From Pseudomonadota bacterium (GTDB taxonomy: Bacteria > Pseudomonadota > Gammaproteobacteria > Steroidobacterales > Woeseiaceae): DNA of 64,000 bases. The stretch is taken from NCBI GenBank assembly GCA_022563195.1, contig JADFNV010000004.1:39219-103218 (forward strand), written 5' to 3'. The translations under genes were made by a program, and so were the position numbers. Of this stretch, positions 25,347 through 33,828 are shown one piece after another; the stretch's first letter is position 1, and each line of letters opens with the position of its first letter. A model generated the notes under the pieces. It saw only the letters and a list, made by a program, of their open reading frames with translations, was not told where the DNA came from and searched no databases.

Positions 25347-26522
25347 CTAAGGAACCTCTGATCGGGGCCTGTCCAGGGTACTCGCGCGGCCTACGGAGGT
25401 CGTTCCAAAGCGGTCGCGAATCTCGTCGACGGCCTGATCGACGGGGCTCGTGGCTGGTTCCGACGCTTTGGAAAAAAGATCGCGCTGCCCGGCCGGAGAG
25501 AGATTGTTGCCGCCGACGCCAAGGAGTCGAATGCATGCGTCCGGGTTGCTTGCAAGCCAACGTGAGAGCAATTTACGGGTGACCTGGAAGATCTGGTCGG
25601 TGTCGCTGACCGGCGGTCGCAGGCTTTTTTGACGGGTAAACGTCTGAAAATCGGACTGCCGTATCTTGATTTGAATCGTGCCGGCCTGCATGGCCGCCTT
25701 GCGGAGACGACGCGCCGTGATTTCCGAGAGCCGCAGCAATTCGCGCTCCATGTCGCCACGATCACTGAGATCTATGTCATAGGTTTCCTCGCTGCTGATC
25801 GACTTTTCAATACGCGATGCGGCAACCGGTCGACGGTCAATGCCAGCCGCACATTCGCGGGTTCGTCCCGTGTAGCGTCCGAAAATCGGCTCAAGGGCAC
25901 GATCTGGAGCGCAGCGTAAGTCCGCGACTGTGCGAATGTTAACCTGGTGCAAGCGGCCCAGAGTCCGTGGGCCGATTCCGGGTATTACCGATACCGGCAG
26001 GGGATCGAGCATATCGCGGCATGTCGTCTTCGTAATGACGACGAGGCCATCTGGCTTGTTGAGGTCCGATGCGATTTTTGCGACGAGCTTATTCTCGGCG
26101 ACACCTACAGAAGCAGTCAGCTGCGTGCGATCAGAAATGACGCGCTTGATACTCGAGGCAATCTCAACTCCCGATCCATGCAATGCATGACTTGCGGTCA
26201 CGTCTAGAAATGCCTCATCGAGCGACAGGCCTTCGACGACAGGAGTGAACTCTCGGAAGACGACAAAAATCTCCTCGGATACGGATTGGTAGAGGGACAT
26301 GCGCGGCGCGATCCGGACAAGATTCGGGCATCGTCGCATGGCTTCTCGTATGGGCATCGCGGAGCGAACGCCGAACTCGCGGGCCTCGTAACTGGCGGCG
26401 GCTACGACACCGCGGTTGCTACCGCCACCGACGACAACGGGCTTGCCACGCAACTCGGGGTAGTCTCGTTGCTCGACCGACGTATAGAAGGCGTCCATGT
26501 CGACATGTAGAATCGTGCGCAT
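25347..26522 (-). CDS. dinB: DNA polymerase IV (DinB, Y family)
   Basis: 391 residues from ATG 26522 (MRTILHVDMDAFYTSVEQ matches the usual DinB N-terminus); an ATG 12 bp upstream (26534) is the alternative. Catalytic residues lie in HVDMDAFY and in EGLSLDEAFLDV. The helix-hairpin-helix region (PVSVIPGIGPRTLGRLH) and little-finger domain (SISSEETYD) are complete. Near the C-terminus QRDLF fits the clamp-binding consensus. A perfect TATAAT (26543-26538 on the minus strand) and the palindrome at 26549-26574 lie just upstream. I find no LexA box there, unlike many dinB genes. Confidence 0.93.
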   Translation of the reverse strand: MRTILHVDMDAFYTSVEQRDYPELRGKPVVVGGGSNRGVVAAASYEAREFGVRSAMPIREAMRRCPNLVRIAPRMSLYQSVSEEIFVVFREFTPVVEGLSLDEAFLDVTASHALHGSGVEIASSIKRVISDRTQLTASVGVAENKLVAKIASDLNKPDGLVVITKTTCRDMLDPLPVSVIPGIGPRTLGRLHQVNIRTVADLRCAPDRALEPIFGRYTGRTRECAAGIDRRPVAASRIEKSISSEETYDIDLSDRGDMERELLRLSEITARRLRKAAMQAGTIQIKIRQSDFQTFTRQKSLRPPVSDTDQIFQVTRKLLSRWLASNPDACIRLLGVGGNNLSPAGQRDLFSKASEPATSPVDQAVDEIRDRFGTTSVGRASTLDRPRSEVP

Positions 26523-26537
26523 TGCAGTTTTCATCGC

Positions 26538-26574
26538 ATTATAACCGGGCCGGATTATTCATGAATAATCCGGC
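26538..26574 (-). promoter_or_regulatory. 26-bp perfect palindrome plus TATAAT upstream of dinB
   Basis: GCCGGATTATTCA and its exact complement form a perfect palindrome at 26549-26574. One arm includes the last base of the ispA stop codon. On the minus strand a -10 TATAAT (26543-26538) follows 5 bp later, so the palindrome covers roughly -15 to -40 of the presumed dinB promoter. It could be an operator, or an intercistronic hairpin after ispA; there is no T-run for a terminator. A related element lies at 34389-34412. Confidence 0.55.
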
Positions 26575-27464
26575 TAGTTGCCGCGTTCGACGATGAAGCG
26601 AGCCAACCAGCGTAACGAGTCGGCGTCAGGATCAAACGCGTCAAGCTGATCGAGCGCATGATGCAGCAATTCATCGCAACGATTCTGCGCCACGTCAATG
26701 CCGAACAGCCCCGGGTATGTTGCCTTGCCGAGGCGCTGATCGGCGCCAGTCTGTTTGCCAATGACTTCAGTATCACCGACAACATCCAAAATGTCGTCCT
26801 TGATCTGAAAGGCGAGACCAACGCTGTGCGCGAATGCGTCGAGCGCGGTGGTGCGGGTGTCTGACAAGTCACTGCAGAGCAGAGCTACAGACATAATCGA
26901 CGCATGGATCAGTGCGCCGGTCTTAAGTGAGTACATGTGTTCTATTTCGTCAGCGGAGAGCGCACGACCCTCCGCTGCGAGATCCATCGATTGACCACCC
27001 GTCATGCCGATCGAGCCGCAGGCATCGGCGACCAGCCCGACGAGCCGTGTGCGTGATTCGGCCGGGATAGCATCGATGTTTGCAAGCACGCTGAAAGCCA
27101 GTGGTTGCAGGGCATCGGCCGCGAGAATTGCGGTTGCCTCGTCAAAACGTCGATGCAGGGTCGGCATGCCCCGGCGCAGATCATCGTCGTCCATCGCTGG
27201 CAGGTCATCGTGCACGAGTGAGAACGCATGTATCAGTTCTATCGCGGCAGCCGGTGCGTCCAGTAATGATTTCTGTACGCCAAGGCACTCGCCGGTGGCA
27301 TAGACGAGCAGTGGCCGTACGCGTTTTCCGCCGTTGAGTACGGCGTAGCGCATGGCTTCGTGCAACTGCTCGGGCCCATGTTTGACGGGGGGCAGGATGG
27401 CGTCCAGTTGCTGTGCGACCCGATCGGTGTAGGCCTCGATGCGCTCTGAAAACGGTGCTGGCAA
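26574..27464 (-). CDS. ispA: Farnesyl diphosphate synthase (short-chain polyprenyl synthase)
   Basis: 296 residues from TTG 27464, chosen because GGAGG lies 5 bp before it and the length then equals E. coli IspA (299); the longer open frame runs into mvaD. Condenses IPP with DMAPP/GPP to FPP. First Asp-rich motif LVHDDLPAMDDDD, second FQIKDDILD, plus NGGKRVRPLLVY and TGGQSMD. In most Gammaproteobacteria ispA is followed by dxs and preceded by xseB; here neither is adjacent, and the gene is head to head with a mevalonate pathway operon. Confidence 0.92.
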   Translation of the reverse strand: MPAPFSERIEAYTDRVAQQLDAILPPVKHGPEQLHEAMRYAVLNGGKRVRPLLVYATGECLGVQKSLLDAPAAAIELIHAFSLVHDDLPAMDDDDLRRGMPTLHRRFDEATAILAADALQPLAFSVLANIDAIPAESRTRLVGLVADACGSIGMTGGQSMDLAAEGRALSADEIEHMYSLKTGALIHASIMSVALLCSDLSDTRTTALDAFAHSVGLAFQIKDDILDVVGDTEVIGKQTGADQRLGKATYPGLFGIDVAQNRCDELLHHALDQLDAFDPDADSLRWLARFIVERGN

Positions 27465-27538
27465 ATCGGCCTCCGCCGCCGCTGCTGGGGTGATGTAGCG
27501 TACACCGAAATGCGCGGCAGTGTGCGACAGGGCTGGGC

Positions 27539-27544
27539 TATAAT
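27539..27544 (+). promoter_or_regulatory. Candidate -10 element of the mevalonate operon
   Basis: A perfect TATAAT in the ispA-mvaD intergenic segment, 31 bp before the mvaD ATG at 27575. No good -35 hexamer is visible at 16-18 bp. It would drive mvaD, the phosphomevalonate kinase, the reductase-kinase fusion and idi. Confidence 0.4.
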
Positions 27545-27574
27545 TCGCGTCCTTTAATAAAGCAAACAAAGCAT

Positions 27575-28573
27575 ATGCAGGCAACCGCCAGAGCCCAGCC
27601 CAACATCGCACTGATCAAGTACTGGGGCAAACGGGACTCAGCTCGAAACCTTCCGGCCGTGGGTTCTATTTCCATCACGCTGTCCGATTTACATACGGAA
27701 ATGTGCGTCGAGGTCGATGAGTCGATGCACGACGACGTGTTGATCGTAAATGGCTGCGAGGATCGACATATGCTGCCACGAGTCAAACAGTGTCTGGATA
27801 CGATCATGGGTGCTCCGCGCCCGGCAGTCCGAGTCGTGAGCCACTGTAATTTTCCAGTCGCTGCCGGACTGGCCTCCTCTGCCGCGGCATTCGCGGCGCT
27901 TGTGGTCGCTGCCGATTCTGCGCTCGGGCAATCCCGTGACAGGGCTGAGTTGGCGGGCCTGGCCGGCCGGGCATCCGGGTCCGCGGCTCGCTCTCTATAC
28001 GGTGGATTCGTCGAACTCGCAAATCGCGATGACGACATAGTCGTGAATCGCCTGTTGGAGAGCGATGAGTGGCCGCTCAGAATTGTCGTGGCGATTACGA
28101 CGCCTGATCCAAAACGGCTTAGCTCGACTGATGCGATGGAGATCAGTCGCAAGACGTCGCCGTTTTACAATCGCTGGATCGAGCGACAGTCGGTAGACCT
28201 CGACGAGGCGCGATCAGCGATTGCCAACCGCGATTTCGCAAAGCTCGGATCGGTGGCAGAACACAATTGTCTGAAAATGCACTCTGTAATGTGGGGATCT
28301 CGGCCGCCAGTGATCTATTGGAACAGCGCGACACTCGCCTGCATGCAGACGGTTCGCGACTTGCAGTCCGAAGGTGCTGCCGTGTTTTTCACGATCGATG
28401 CTGGTCCGCAGCTCAAAGCGATTTGTCTGCCCGAAGAGGAAACGCGTGTGCGTGCAGCATTGGCGGACACGACTGGTGTGAGCGACATCATGGTTAGCGG
28501 GCTTGGTTCGCGTGCCCGGCTTGTACACCGTCAAGGTGATAGTGACGGTGTACATGTGGCGAACTCGACATGA
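27575..28573 (+). CDS. mvaD: Diphosphomevalonate decarboxylase
   Basis: 332 residues, GHMP-kinase fold. The N-terminus PNIALIKYWGKRD is the decarboxylase signature, followed by GSISITLSDL, the phosphate loop FPVAAGLASSAAAFAAL and ASGSAARSLYGGFVEL, and the late FTIDAGPQLKAI. Converts mevalonate-5-diphosphate to IPP. First gene of the operon; its TGA overlaps the next ATG. Confidence 0.93.
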   Translation: MQATARAQPNIALIKYWGKRDSARNLPAVGSISITLSDLHTEMCVEVDESMHDDVLIVNGCEDRHMLPRVKQCLDTIMGAPRPAVRVVSHCNFPVAAGLASSAAAFAALVVAADSALGQSRDRAELAGLAGRASGSAARSLYGGFVELANRDDDIVVNRLLESDEWPLRIVVAITTPDPKRLSSTDAMEISRKTSPFYNRWIERQSVDLDEARSAIANRDFAKLGSVAEHNCLKMHSVMWGSRPPVIYWNSATLACMQTVRDLQSEGAAVFFTIDAGPQLKAICLPEEETRVRAALADTTGVSDIMVSGLGSRARLVHRQGDSDGVHVANST

Positions 28574-29559
28574 AGGTGACGGCCAGCGCGCCCGGTAAAG
28601 TAGTGTTGTCCGGAGAGTATGCAGTGCTCGACGGCGCAGCAGCAATTTGTGCGGCTATCAATCGTCGTGCGCGCGTGACAATAACGCGCAGCGCCGACGA
28701 CCATCACGTTGTTACAGCCTCCGGTATTGTGACGACCACAGGTCGGTTCACGGTAAGCGATGGTCGTTTCGAATGGCTGCAGGGTGGCCAAGATTATGCG
28801 TTGCTGGAATGCGTCTGGCGCGCCCTTGCGGCTACCGTGCCGGACAGTCTTGTGTTGACGCTGGAGACACAGGAGTTTGTCGATGTTGACAGTGGCACGA
28901 AGTTTGGCATTGGATCCAGCGCTGCACTTGCGGTCGCATTGACGGCGGCGCTGGATTGCGTTGCCGATGCAAAGGCGGACATCAAGCGCATCGCAGTGTT
29001 GGCACACCGTGATTTTCAGTCCGGTGCCGGCAGCGGCGTGGATGTTGCCTGTAGTTTGCAAGGCGGAGTCATTGAGTACCACCTGCACGCCGCGTCGGCC
29101 GCATTGCCCTGGCCAGATGGTTTGGCGTTCGCGCTGTTGTGGAGCGGCGTTGCGGCGAGCACAGACACCAGGCTTGAAAAACTCGACAGCCTGAATTCCC
29201 ACCCTTCACGCGCTGCGCTTGGCACTGCGGCAAACTGCGTAGCGACGAGCTGGCAAAGCGGGCTGCCAATGGTGATTCTTGATGAGTTTCGCGCCTATAC
29301 GGGCGCGTTGCGACAATTCAGTGTTGACCACGACCTTGGCATATTCGATGCTGGGCACGCCGAGCTGGCCGATGCTGCAGATGCGGCTGGCGTAGTTTAT
29401 AAACCCTGCGGTGCTGGCGGTGGCGATATCGGAATTGTTCTCGCAGATGACGAGGCGCTCATTGAGTCATTCCTTGACGTCGCCACGCAGAAAAATTTCA
29501 AGCGCCTGCACCTGACGATTGACCCGAGTGGTGTGCAGCGCAATCGAGAAGATCAATGA
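28570..29559 (+). CDS. mvaK2: Phosphomevalonate kinase
   Basis: 329 residues, GHMP kinase. SAPGKVVLSGEYAVLDG opens the protein (substrate loop), KFGIGSSAALAVAL is the ATP-binding glycine/serine loop, GAGSGVDVA the third motif and PCGAGGGDIGIVLAD the C-terminal motif. Phosphorylates mevalonate-5-phosphate. The mevalonate kinase activity is supplied by the fusion protein downstream, so this one is assigned to the second phosphorylation. Overlaps neighbours by 4 bp on both sides. Confidence 0.88.
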   Translation: MKVTASAPGKVVLSGEYAVLDGAAAICAAINRRARVTITRSADDHHVVTASGIVTTTGRFTVSDGRFEWLQGGQDYALLECVWRALAATVPDSLVLTLETQEFVDVDSGTKFGIGSSAALAVALTAALDCVADAKADIKRIAVLAHRDFQSGAGSGVDVACSLQGGVIEYHLHAASAALPWPDGLAFALLWSGVAASTDTRLEKLDSLNSHPSRAALGTAANCVATSWQSGLPMVILDEFRAYTGALRQFSVDHDLGIFDAGHAELADAADAAGVVYKPCGAGGGDIGIVLADDEALIESFLDVATQKNFKRLHLTIDPSGVQRNREDQ

Positions 29560-31694
29560 CTGATTCGCGTATCAGCGGACTGTATCGACAGACGGTCGGC
29601 GAGCGAATCGACGAGCTCGAGCGCCTCGACTGGCTGTCGGCTGCAGATGCGGAAATACTGCGACAGGGCAGGCATGTCCTGATTCCGGCTGCGGCCGACA
29701 AGATCATCGAAAATGTCGTTGGCATATTCGGCCTGCCGCTGGCGATTGCAACTAATTTCGTGGTCAATGGCCGTGATTACCTGGTTCCCATGGTGGTCGA
29801 AGAACCATCAATTGTCGCCGCTGCGAGCGGTGCTGCGAAACTGGCGCGAGCATCGGGCGGCTTCCAGGCCGTTTGCAATGAACATTTACTTGCGGGCCAG
29901 GTGCACGTGACCAATATTGCCGACATCGATGCGGCACGCGCCGCGCTGCAACAGGAAGAGGCGGGTCTGATCGATGCGGCTAACGCCATTCACCCGCGAC
30001 TTGTCGAACGCGGTGGTGGCGTGCGGGATATGGAGATTCGGCTGCTCGAACTGCCCGGCTCGCGAGCGGCTATCGCCGTGCATTTTCTCGTCGATACGGG
30101 CGATGCGATGGGCGCGAACCTGGTCAACACGATCTGCGAGGCGATTGCGCCGCGAGTGGCAGAGCTCTGTGGTGGCGACGTCGCATTATGCATCCTGTCA
30201 AATCTCGCGGAACGATCACAGGTATCGGCGACCGTACGCTACCGCCTGAGTGACCTCGCCGTGCCAGGCTTCTCGGCCGAGGCTGTTCGCGATCGAATCG
30301 TCGCGGCCAGCGACATTGCGAGCGCGGATCCGCATCGTGCCACGACCCACAACAAAGGCATCATGAACGGCATCGATGCCCTGGCCATTGCGACGGGCAA
30401 TGACTGGCGTGCGATCGAAGCCGGAGCGCACGCATTTGCCGCGATCACGGGACGCTATCTGCCGCTGGCGACCTGGTCTGTCGATACCGAGGGCAAGCTG
30501 CTCGGCGATATTCGGCTGCCGTTGAGAGTCGGCATCGTCGGTGGCACGCTGAGTGCCAATCCTGCAACAGCGATGAGTCTGCGCATTGCCGGCGTCGAAT
30601 CGGCGCGGGAACTCGCCGAACTCATGGCCGCCGTGGGATTGGCACAGAATTTCGCTGCACTCAGGGCGCTAGTGACGAGTGGTATCCAGGAAGGCCACAT
30701 GCGCCTGCACGAAAGAAGTACAGCCACTGTAGTCGAGACGCGATCGGCACCAATTCCTGACCAGGCACGGACAGCGAGTGCAGCAGGAAAAGTCATCTTG
30801 CTGGGCGAACACGCTGTTGTTTACGGTAAATATGCCCTTGCACTGCCGATTGCTGCAGCCGTTTCTGCGTCGGTTGTTGCAAGCGAGTCGCAATTGATCC
30901 TGACCGTTCCCGAGTGGGGATTGCGCCAGCACATTGGGGATGACTCGACAAGTGTTGGCGCTGTTGTGTTGCTCATCATGCGGGAGCTGGAAATCCGCGA
31001 GGCAGCTTTTACAATCCAAATAAATTCGGCGTTGCCACGAGCAATGGGGCTGGGATCGTCGGCGGCGTTTGCGGTTGCGATTATTCGTGCGTTCGACGCG
31101 GCACTTAAACTCGGTCTCGATGATGCACGAGTCAACTCCATTGCATTTCTATGCGAGAAGATTGCACACGGCGCGCCGTCAGGTGTCGATAATACGATCG
31201 CAACTTACGGTGCACCGATGCTTTTTCGCAAGTCTGATTCGTTCGAGTTCGAGAACCTTAAGCTGACAAAATCGCCGCCGATCGTTATCGCGTGCAGCGG
31301 TCAGTCGGGATTGACGAAACAACAGCTCGCCGGTGTGCAGTCGCGGCGCGAGCAAAACCCGATGCGATATGACGCCCTGTTTGATGAAATCGATGCTCTG
31401 AGTCGGGTGGGCGCTAATGCGCTTGTAAATGCCGATTACGCCGAGCTTGGTGCGCTGATGAATATTTGTCACGGGCTTCTCAACGCGTTACAGGTTTCGA
31501 CACCGGAACTCGAGGGTATGGTTAGTATCGCCAGGGCGGCCGGTGCAAGCGGTGCCAAGTTGACTGGCGCCGGGGGCGGTGGCTCAATTGTCGCGCTTTG
31601 CCCCGGCAAGGTCGCTGATGTTGTCAGTGCCTTGCAGGCGGCGGGATTCAAAACCTTGTCATTGACCGCTAAGCAGGAAAACACCATTGGATAG
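29556..31694 (+). CDS. Bifunctional HMG-CoA reductase (class II) - mevalonate kinase fusion
   Basis: 712 residues in one uninterrupted frame. Residues 1-390: class II HMG-CoA reductase. Every catalytic position falls at exactly the Pseudomonas mevalonii number: Glu83 (VEEPS), Lys267 (HNKGIMNG), Asp283 (GNDWR) and His381 (EGHMRLH), with GDAMGANLVNT at 182-192. Residues about 390-408 form a short linker. Residues about 409-712: mevalonate kinase with GKVILLGEHAVVYG (411-424), PRAMGLGSSAAFAV (494-507), GAPSGVDNTIATYG (539-552) and KLTGAGGGGSIVAL (668-681). The protein should take HMG-CoA to mevalonate and on to mevalonate-5-phosphate. I do not know of a well-studied example of this fusion. Confidence 0.93.
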   Translation: MTDSRISGLYRQTVGERIDELERLDWLSAADAEILRQGRHVLIPAAADKIIENVVGIFGLPLAIATNFVVNGRDYLVPMVVEEPSIVAAASGAAKLARASGGFQAVCNEHLLAGQVHVTNIADIDAARAALQQEEAGLIDAANAIHPRLVERGGGVRDMEIRLLELPGSRAAIAVHFLVDTGDAMGANLVNTICEAIAPRVAELCGGDVALCILSNLAERSQVSATVRYRLSDLAVPGFSAEAVRDRIVAASDIASADPHRATTHNKGIMNGIDALAIATGNDWRAIEAGAHAFAAITGRYLPLATWSVDTEGKLLGDIRLPLRVGIVGGTLSANPATAMSLRIAGVESARELAELMAAVGLAQNFAALRALVTSGIQEGHMRLHERSTATVVETRSAPIPDQARTASAAGKVILLGEHAVVYGKYALALPIAAAVSASVVASESQLILTVPEWGLRQHIGDDSTSVGAVVLLIMRELEIREAAFTIQINSALPRAMGLGSSAAFAVAIIRAFDAALKLGLDDARVNSIAFLCEKIAHGAPSGVDNTIATYGAPMLFRKSDSFEFENLKLTKSPPIVIACSGQSGLTKQQLAGVQSRREQNPMRYDALFDEIDALSRVGANALVNADYAELGALMNICHGLLNALQVSTPELEGMVSIARAAGASGAKLTGAGGGGSIVALCPGKVADVVSALQAAGFKTLSLTAKQENTIG

Positions 31695-32259
31695 TGAAAA
31701 CAGGATCGTGTCATCGGAAGCCGAGGAGCTCATCGTCGTTGACGCAGAAGACCGAGAGACAGGGTTCTTGTCAAAAGCCCAGTGTCACGATGGCGGCGGA
31801 GTGCTACATCGTGCTTTTTCGGTATTTCTATTCAACCATGCAGGCGAGTTGTTGCTGCAACAGCGAAGTGAGTCAAAACGACTTTGGCCAGGATACTGGT
31901 CGAACACCTGTTGCAGCCATCCACGTCGTGGCGAATCACTGCAGGCCGCAACAAAGCGGCGCTTGCGCGACGAATTAGGTATCGGATCACCGCTTGAATT
32001 TGTCTACAAGTTCAGTTACCAGGCGGAATTCGACGCCAAAGGCTCGGAGCATGAGCTGTGCCATGTATTTCTTGGCGAGACTGGCGACACGGTGCGGCCG
32101 AATCAAAACGAGATTACGGCGATTCGCTATATATCGGCCGACTTGCTTCTCGCTGAGATTGAGCAGACGCCAGAGAAGTTCACGCCCTGGCTGAAAATGG
32201 AGTGGCTTAAGCTGTTGGATGACTACCGCGATGTGCTCGGCCGATACAGTAATGTCTAG
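31687..32259 (+). CDS. idi: Isopentenyl-diphosphate isomerase, type I (Nudix)
   Basis: 190 residues from TTG 31687, which has AGGA 8 bp upstream and overlaps the previous stop by 8 bp; GTG 31708 is the alternative. Type I features: HRAFSVFLFN, the active-site Cys in YWSNTCCSHPRRGES, the Nudix-like RRLRDELGI segment, and EHELCHVFLG. Interconverts IPP and DMAPP, needed because the mevalonate route yields only IPP. Its stop codon lies inside the hairpin at 32256-32289. Confidence 0.92.
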   Translation: MDSENRIVSSEAEELIVVDAEDRETGFLSKAQCHDGGGVLHRAFSVFLFNHAGELLLQQRSESKRLWPGYWSNTCCSHPRRGESLQAATKRRLRDELGIGSPLEFVYKFSYQAEFDAKGSEHELCHVFLGETGDTVRPNQNEITAIRYISADLLLAEIEQTPEKFTPWLKMEWLKLLDDYRDVLGRYSNV

Positions 32260-32289
32260 CAGCCTGAGGGTTTTTCAACAAGCTGCTAG
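32256..32289. terminator. Bidirectional hairpin between idi and HMG-CoA synthase
   Basis: CTAGCAGC (32256-32263) pairs with GCTGCTAG (32282-32289), with GGGTTTTTC in the loop region. The TAG stop of idi is in one arm and the TAG stop of the convergent synthase gene is in the other. There is no strong T-run beyond the stem, so termination strength is uncertain. Confidence 0.5.
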
Positions 32290-33770
32290 CCTACGTAGCG
32301 GTAATACTCGATCCCGAGGTCGCTGAAGTGCCGATTGTCGGTGTTGCCGACATGATCGATGACGAATTCATTCCTCGGCACGAAGTCCAGACCCCGGGGG
32401 CGGTGTCCGTCATGAAGCGATTTGTACTGTTCGAAATTCAGGTCAACCGCTAATTTCATTGCTTCGCCGAATCCGACCGCCGCGGTGGCATCACGCCAGC
32501 CGTCGGCAACAAAAAACGGAATGACCTCGGCCGCGTCGCCGCTGCCATAGCCAAGAGTCAGTACCTCTTCTCCGCATGTGAGAGACCCTTCGTCGAGCGC
32601 CTGCTCAAAACCTGCGGCTATCCATGCCGGCAATGCGGCGGTGTAAAGATTGCCGAGATCGAGCATGGTGTCACTGCCCAGCGCCAGTTTATCGAGGATT
32701 TCGCGGCGATAGTGTCGTGATGCGCGAAATACGCGATGTACGGCCATGGTCAGCGGGTATACCTCGTATTGCAGTCTCTCGGGCTGGGCCAATGACGATA
32801 CCTCGGGATGACTCAGCATTTCCTGATGCAAATCCTTTTGGTCGATGCCGGCTTCGTAGCAGTACGAGGCCAGTTCCGCGCGATCGTCGGTGTCGCCGAT
32901 GAGCAATGCAAACAGGTAGGAAACTGCCCAGCCGGTCTCCGGCATGCGGCGATAAGGTCGATGCATGAAAACAGTTTTTAATGATCGAATGTACCGGGCG
33001 GGATTCAAGTCACGCTTTTTATACATGTCGCTCAGTGCATGCAGGGTTTCGTCGATGTAACAGGTCGTCGAGTACTTGCCGTTGAATACGGGAAAATCCT
33101 GGACCTGATGTGTCTCGGAACGATCCTGACCGCAGAATCTCGACATCGGTTTGCGAAAATCCATGATGCGATAGTCTGACGCCGACCCCGACCCGGGCAG
33201 GTCGACAATCGCAAGCGTTGGGTCTTCTTCGATTAACATGGCGACTGCGCCTGCACCCTGCGTCGGCTCACCGCCGCTGCCCCGTGCATACTCGGCAATA
33301 TCGGCACAGACGACGATCGCCTGACCGCCAGCGCCATCGAGCGCCAGGTGGCGAATCGCACCTTTCATGCCATAGACACCACCAAGGCAGGCGTGTTTGA
33401 ACTCGGGTACTTCGCAGCTTCTTGAGATCGGAGGCTTGTCACGTGCGACGAGCGCGCGATCGACCATGCCCTTGATGATGATCGCGCCGGCTGAATTGTC
33501 GGTACTCGATTCGGTGCCCAAACCCAGGAACTTGATACGTGTCGGGTCAATGTCGTACTGGTCAATCAGGCGCATTACGGCGGTTGCAGCCATTGTGTAG
33601 ATGCTCTGATCGGGTCCGCGCATGCGGAAACTGCGACCTACCACCTCTCGGATCTTCGGCCACTGCTCGCCGGTCCAGTCGCACCAGTCCTCCAGCCAGA
33701 CCCGGTACGGCGGGATGTAGGCGGCGAGACCACTAATTCCGATGCGTCTTGTGTCGTTGCAATGATTCAT
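32286..33770 (-). CDS. mvaS: Hydroxymethylglutaryl-CoA synthase
   Basis: 494 residues from ATG 33770. Condenses acetyl-CoA with acetoacetyl-CoA. Thiolase-superfamily catalytic residues are visible: Glu in LGTESSTDNSAG, Cys in FKHACLGGVYGMKGAI and His in FMHRPYRRMPETGW. The N-terminus IGISGLAAYIPPYRV is family-typical. Longer than most bacterial MvaS (about 390-420 residues) because of C-terminal additions. It is transcribed toward the mevalonate operon. Together with 26574-32259 it completes acetoacetyl-CoA to FPP; no acetoacetyl-CoA thiolase is in the window. Confidence 0.9.
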   Translation of the reverse strand: MNHCNDTRRIGISGLAAYIPPYRVWLEDWCDWTGEQWPKIREVVGRSFRMRGPDQSIYTMAATAVMRLIDQYDIDPTRIKFLGLGTESSTDNSAGAIIIKGMVDRALVARDKPPISRSCEVPEFKHACLGGVYGMKGAIRHLALDGAGGQAIVVCADIAEYARGSGGEPTQGAGAVAMLIEEDPTLAIVDLPGSGSASDYRIMDFRKPMSRFCGQDRSETHQVQDFPVFNGKYSTTCYIDETLHALSDMYKKRDLNPARYIRSLKTVFMHRPYRRMPETGWAVSYLFALLIGDTDDRAELASYCYEAGIDQKDLHQEMLSHPEVSSLAQPERLQYEVYPLTMAVHRVFRASRHYRREILDKLALGSDTMLDLGNLYTAALPAWIAAGFEQALDEGSLTCGEEVLTLGYGSGDAAEVIPFFVADGWRDATAAVGFGEAMKLAVDLNFEQYKSLHDGHRPRGLDFVPRNEFVIDHVGNTDNRHFSDLGIEYYRYVG

Positions 33771-33828
33771 TGACAGGAAGTTCCTTGGCCGGGGGATTCT
33801 AGTGTCCCGGGCGCCGCGGCTCAACCAT

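Noticed and set aside
26535..26580. LexA box upstream of dinB
   Set aside because: No CTGT-N8-ACAG is present; the only symmetry is the GCCGGATTATTCA palindrome.
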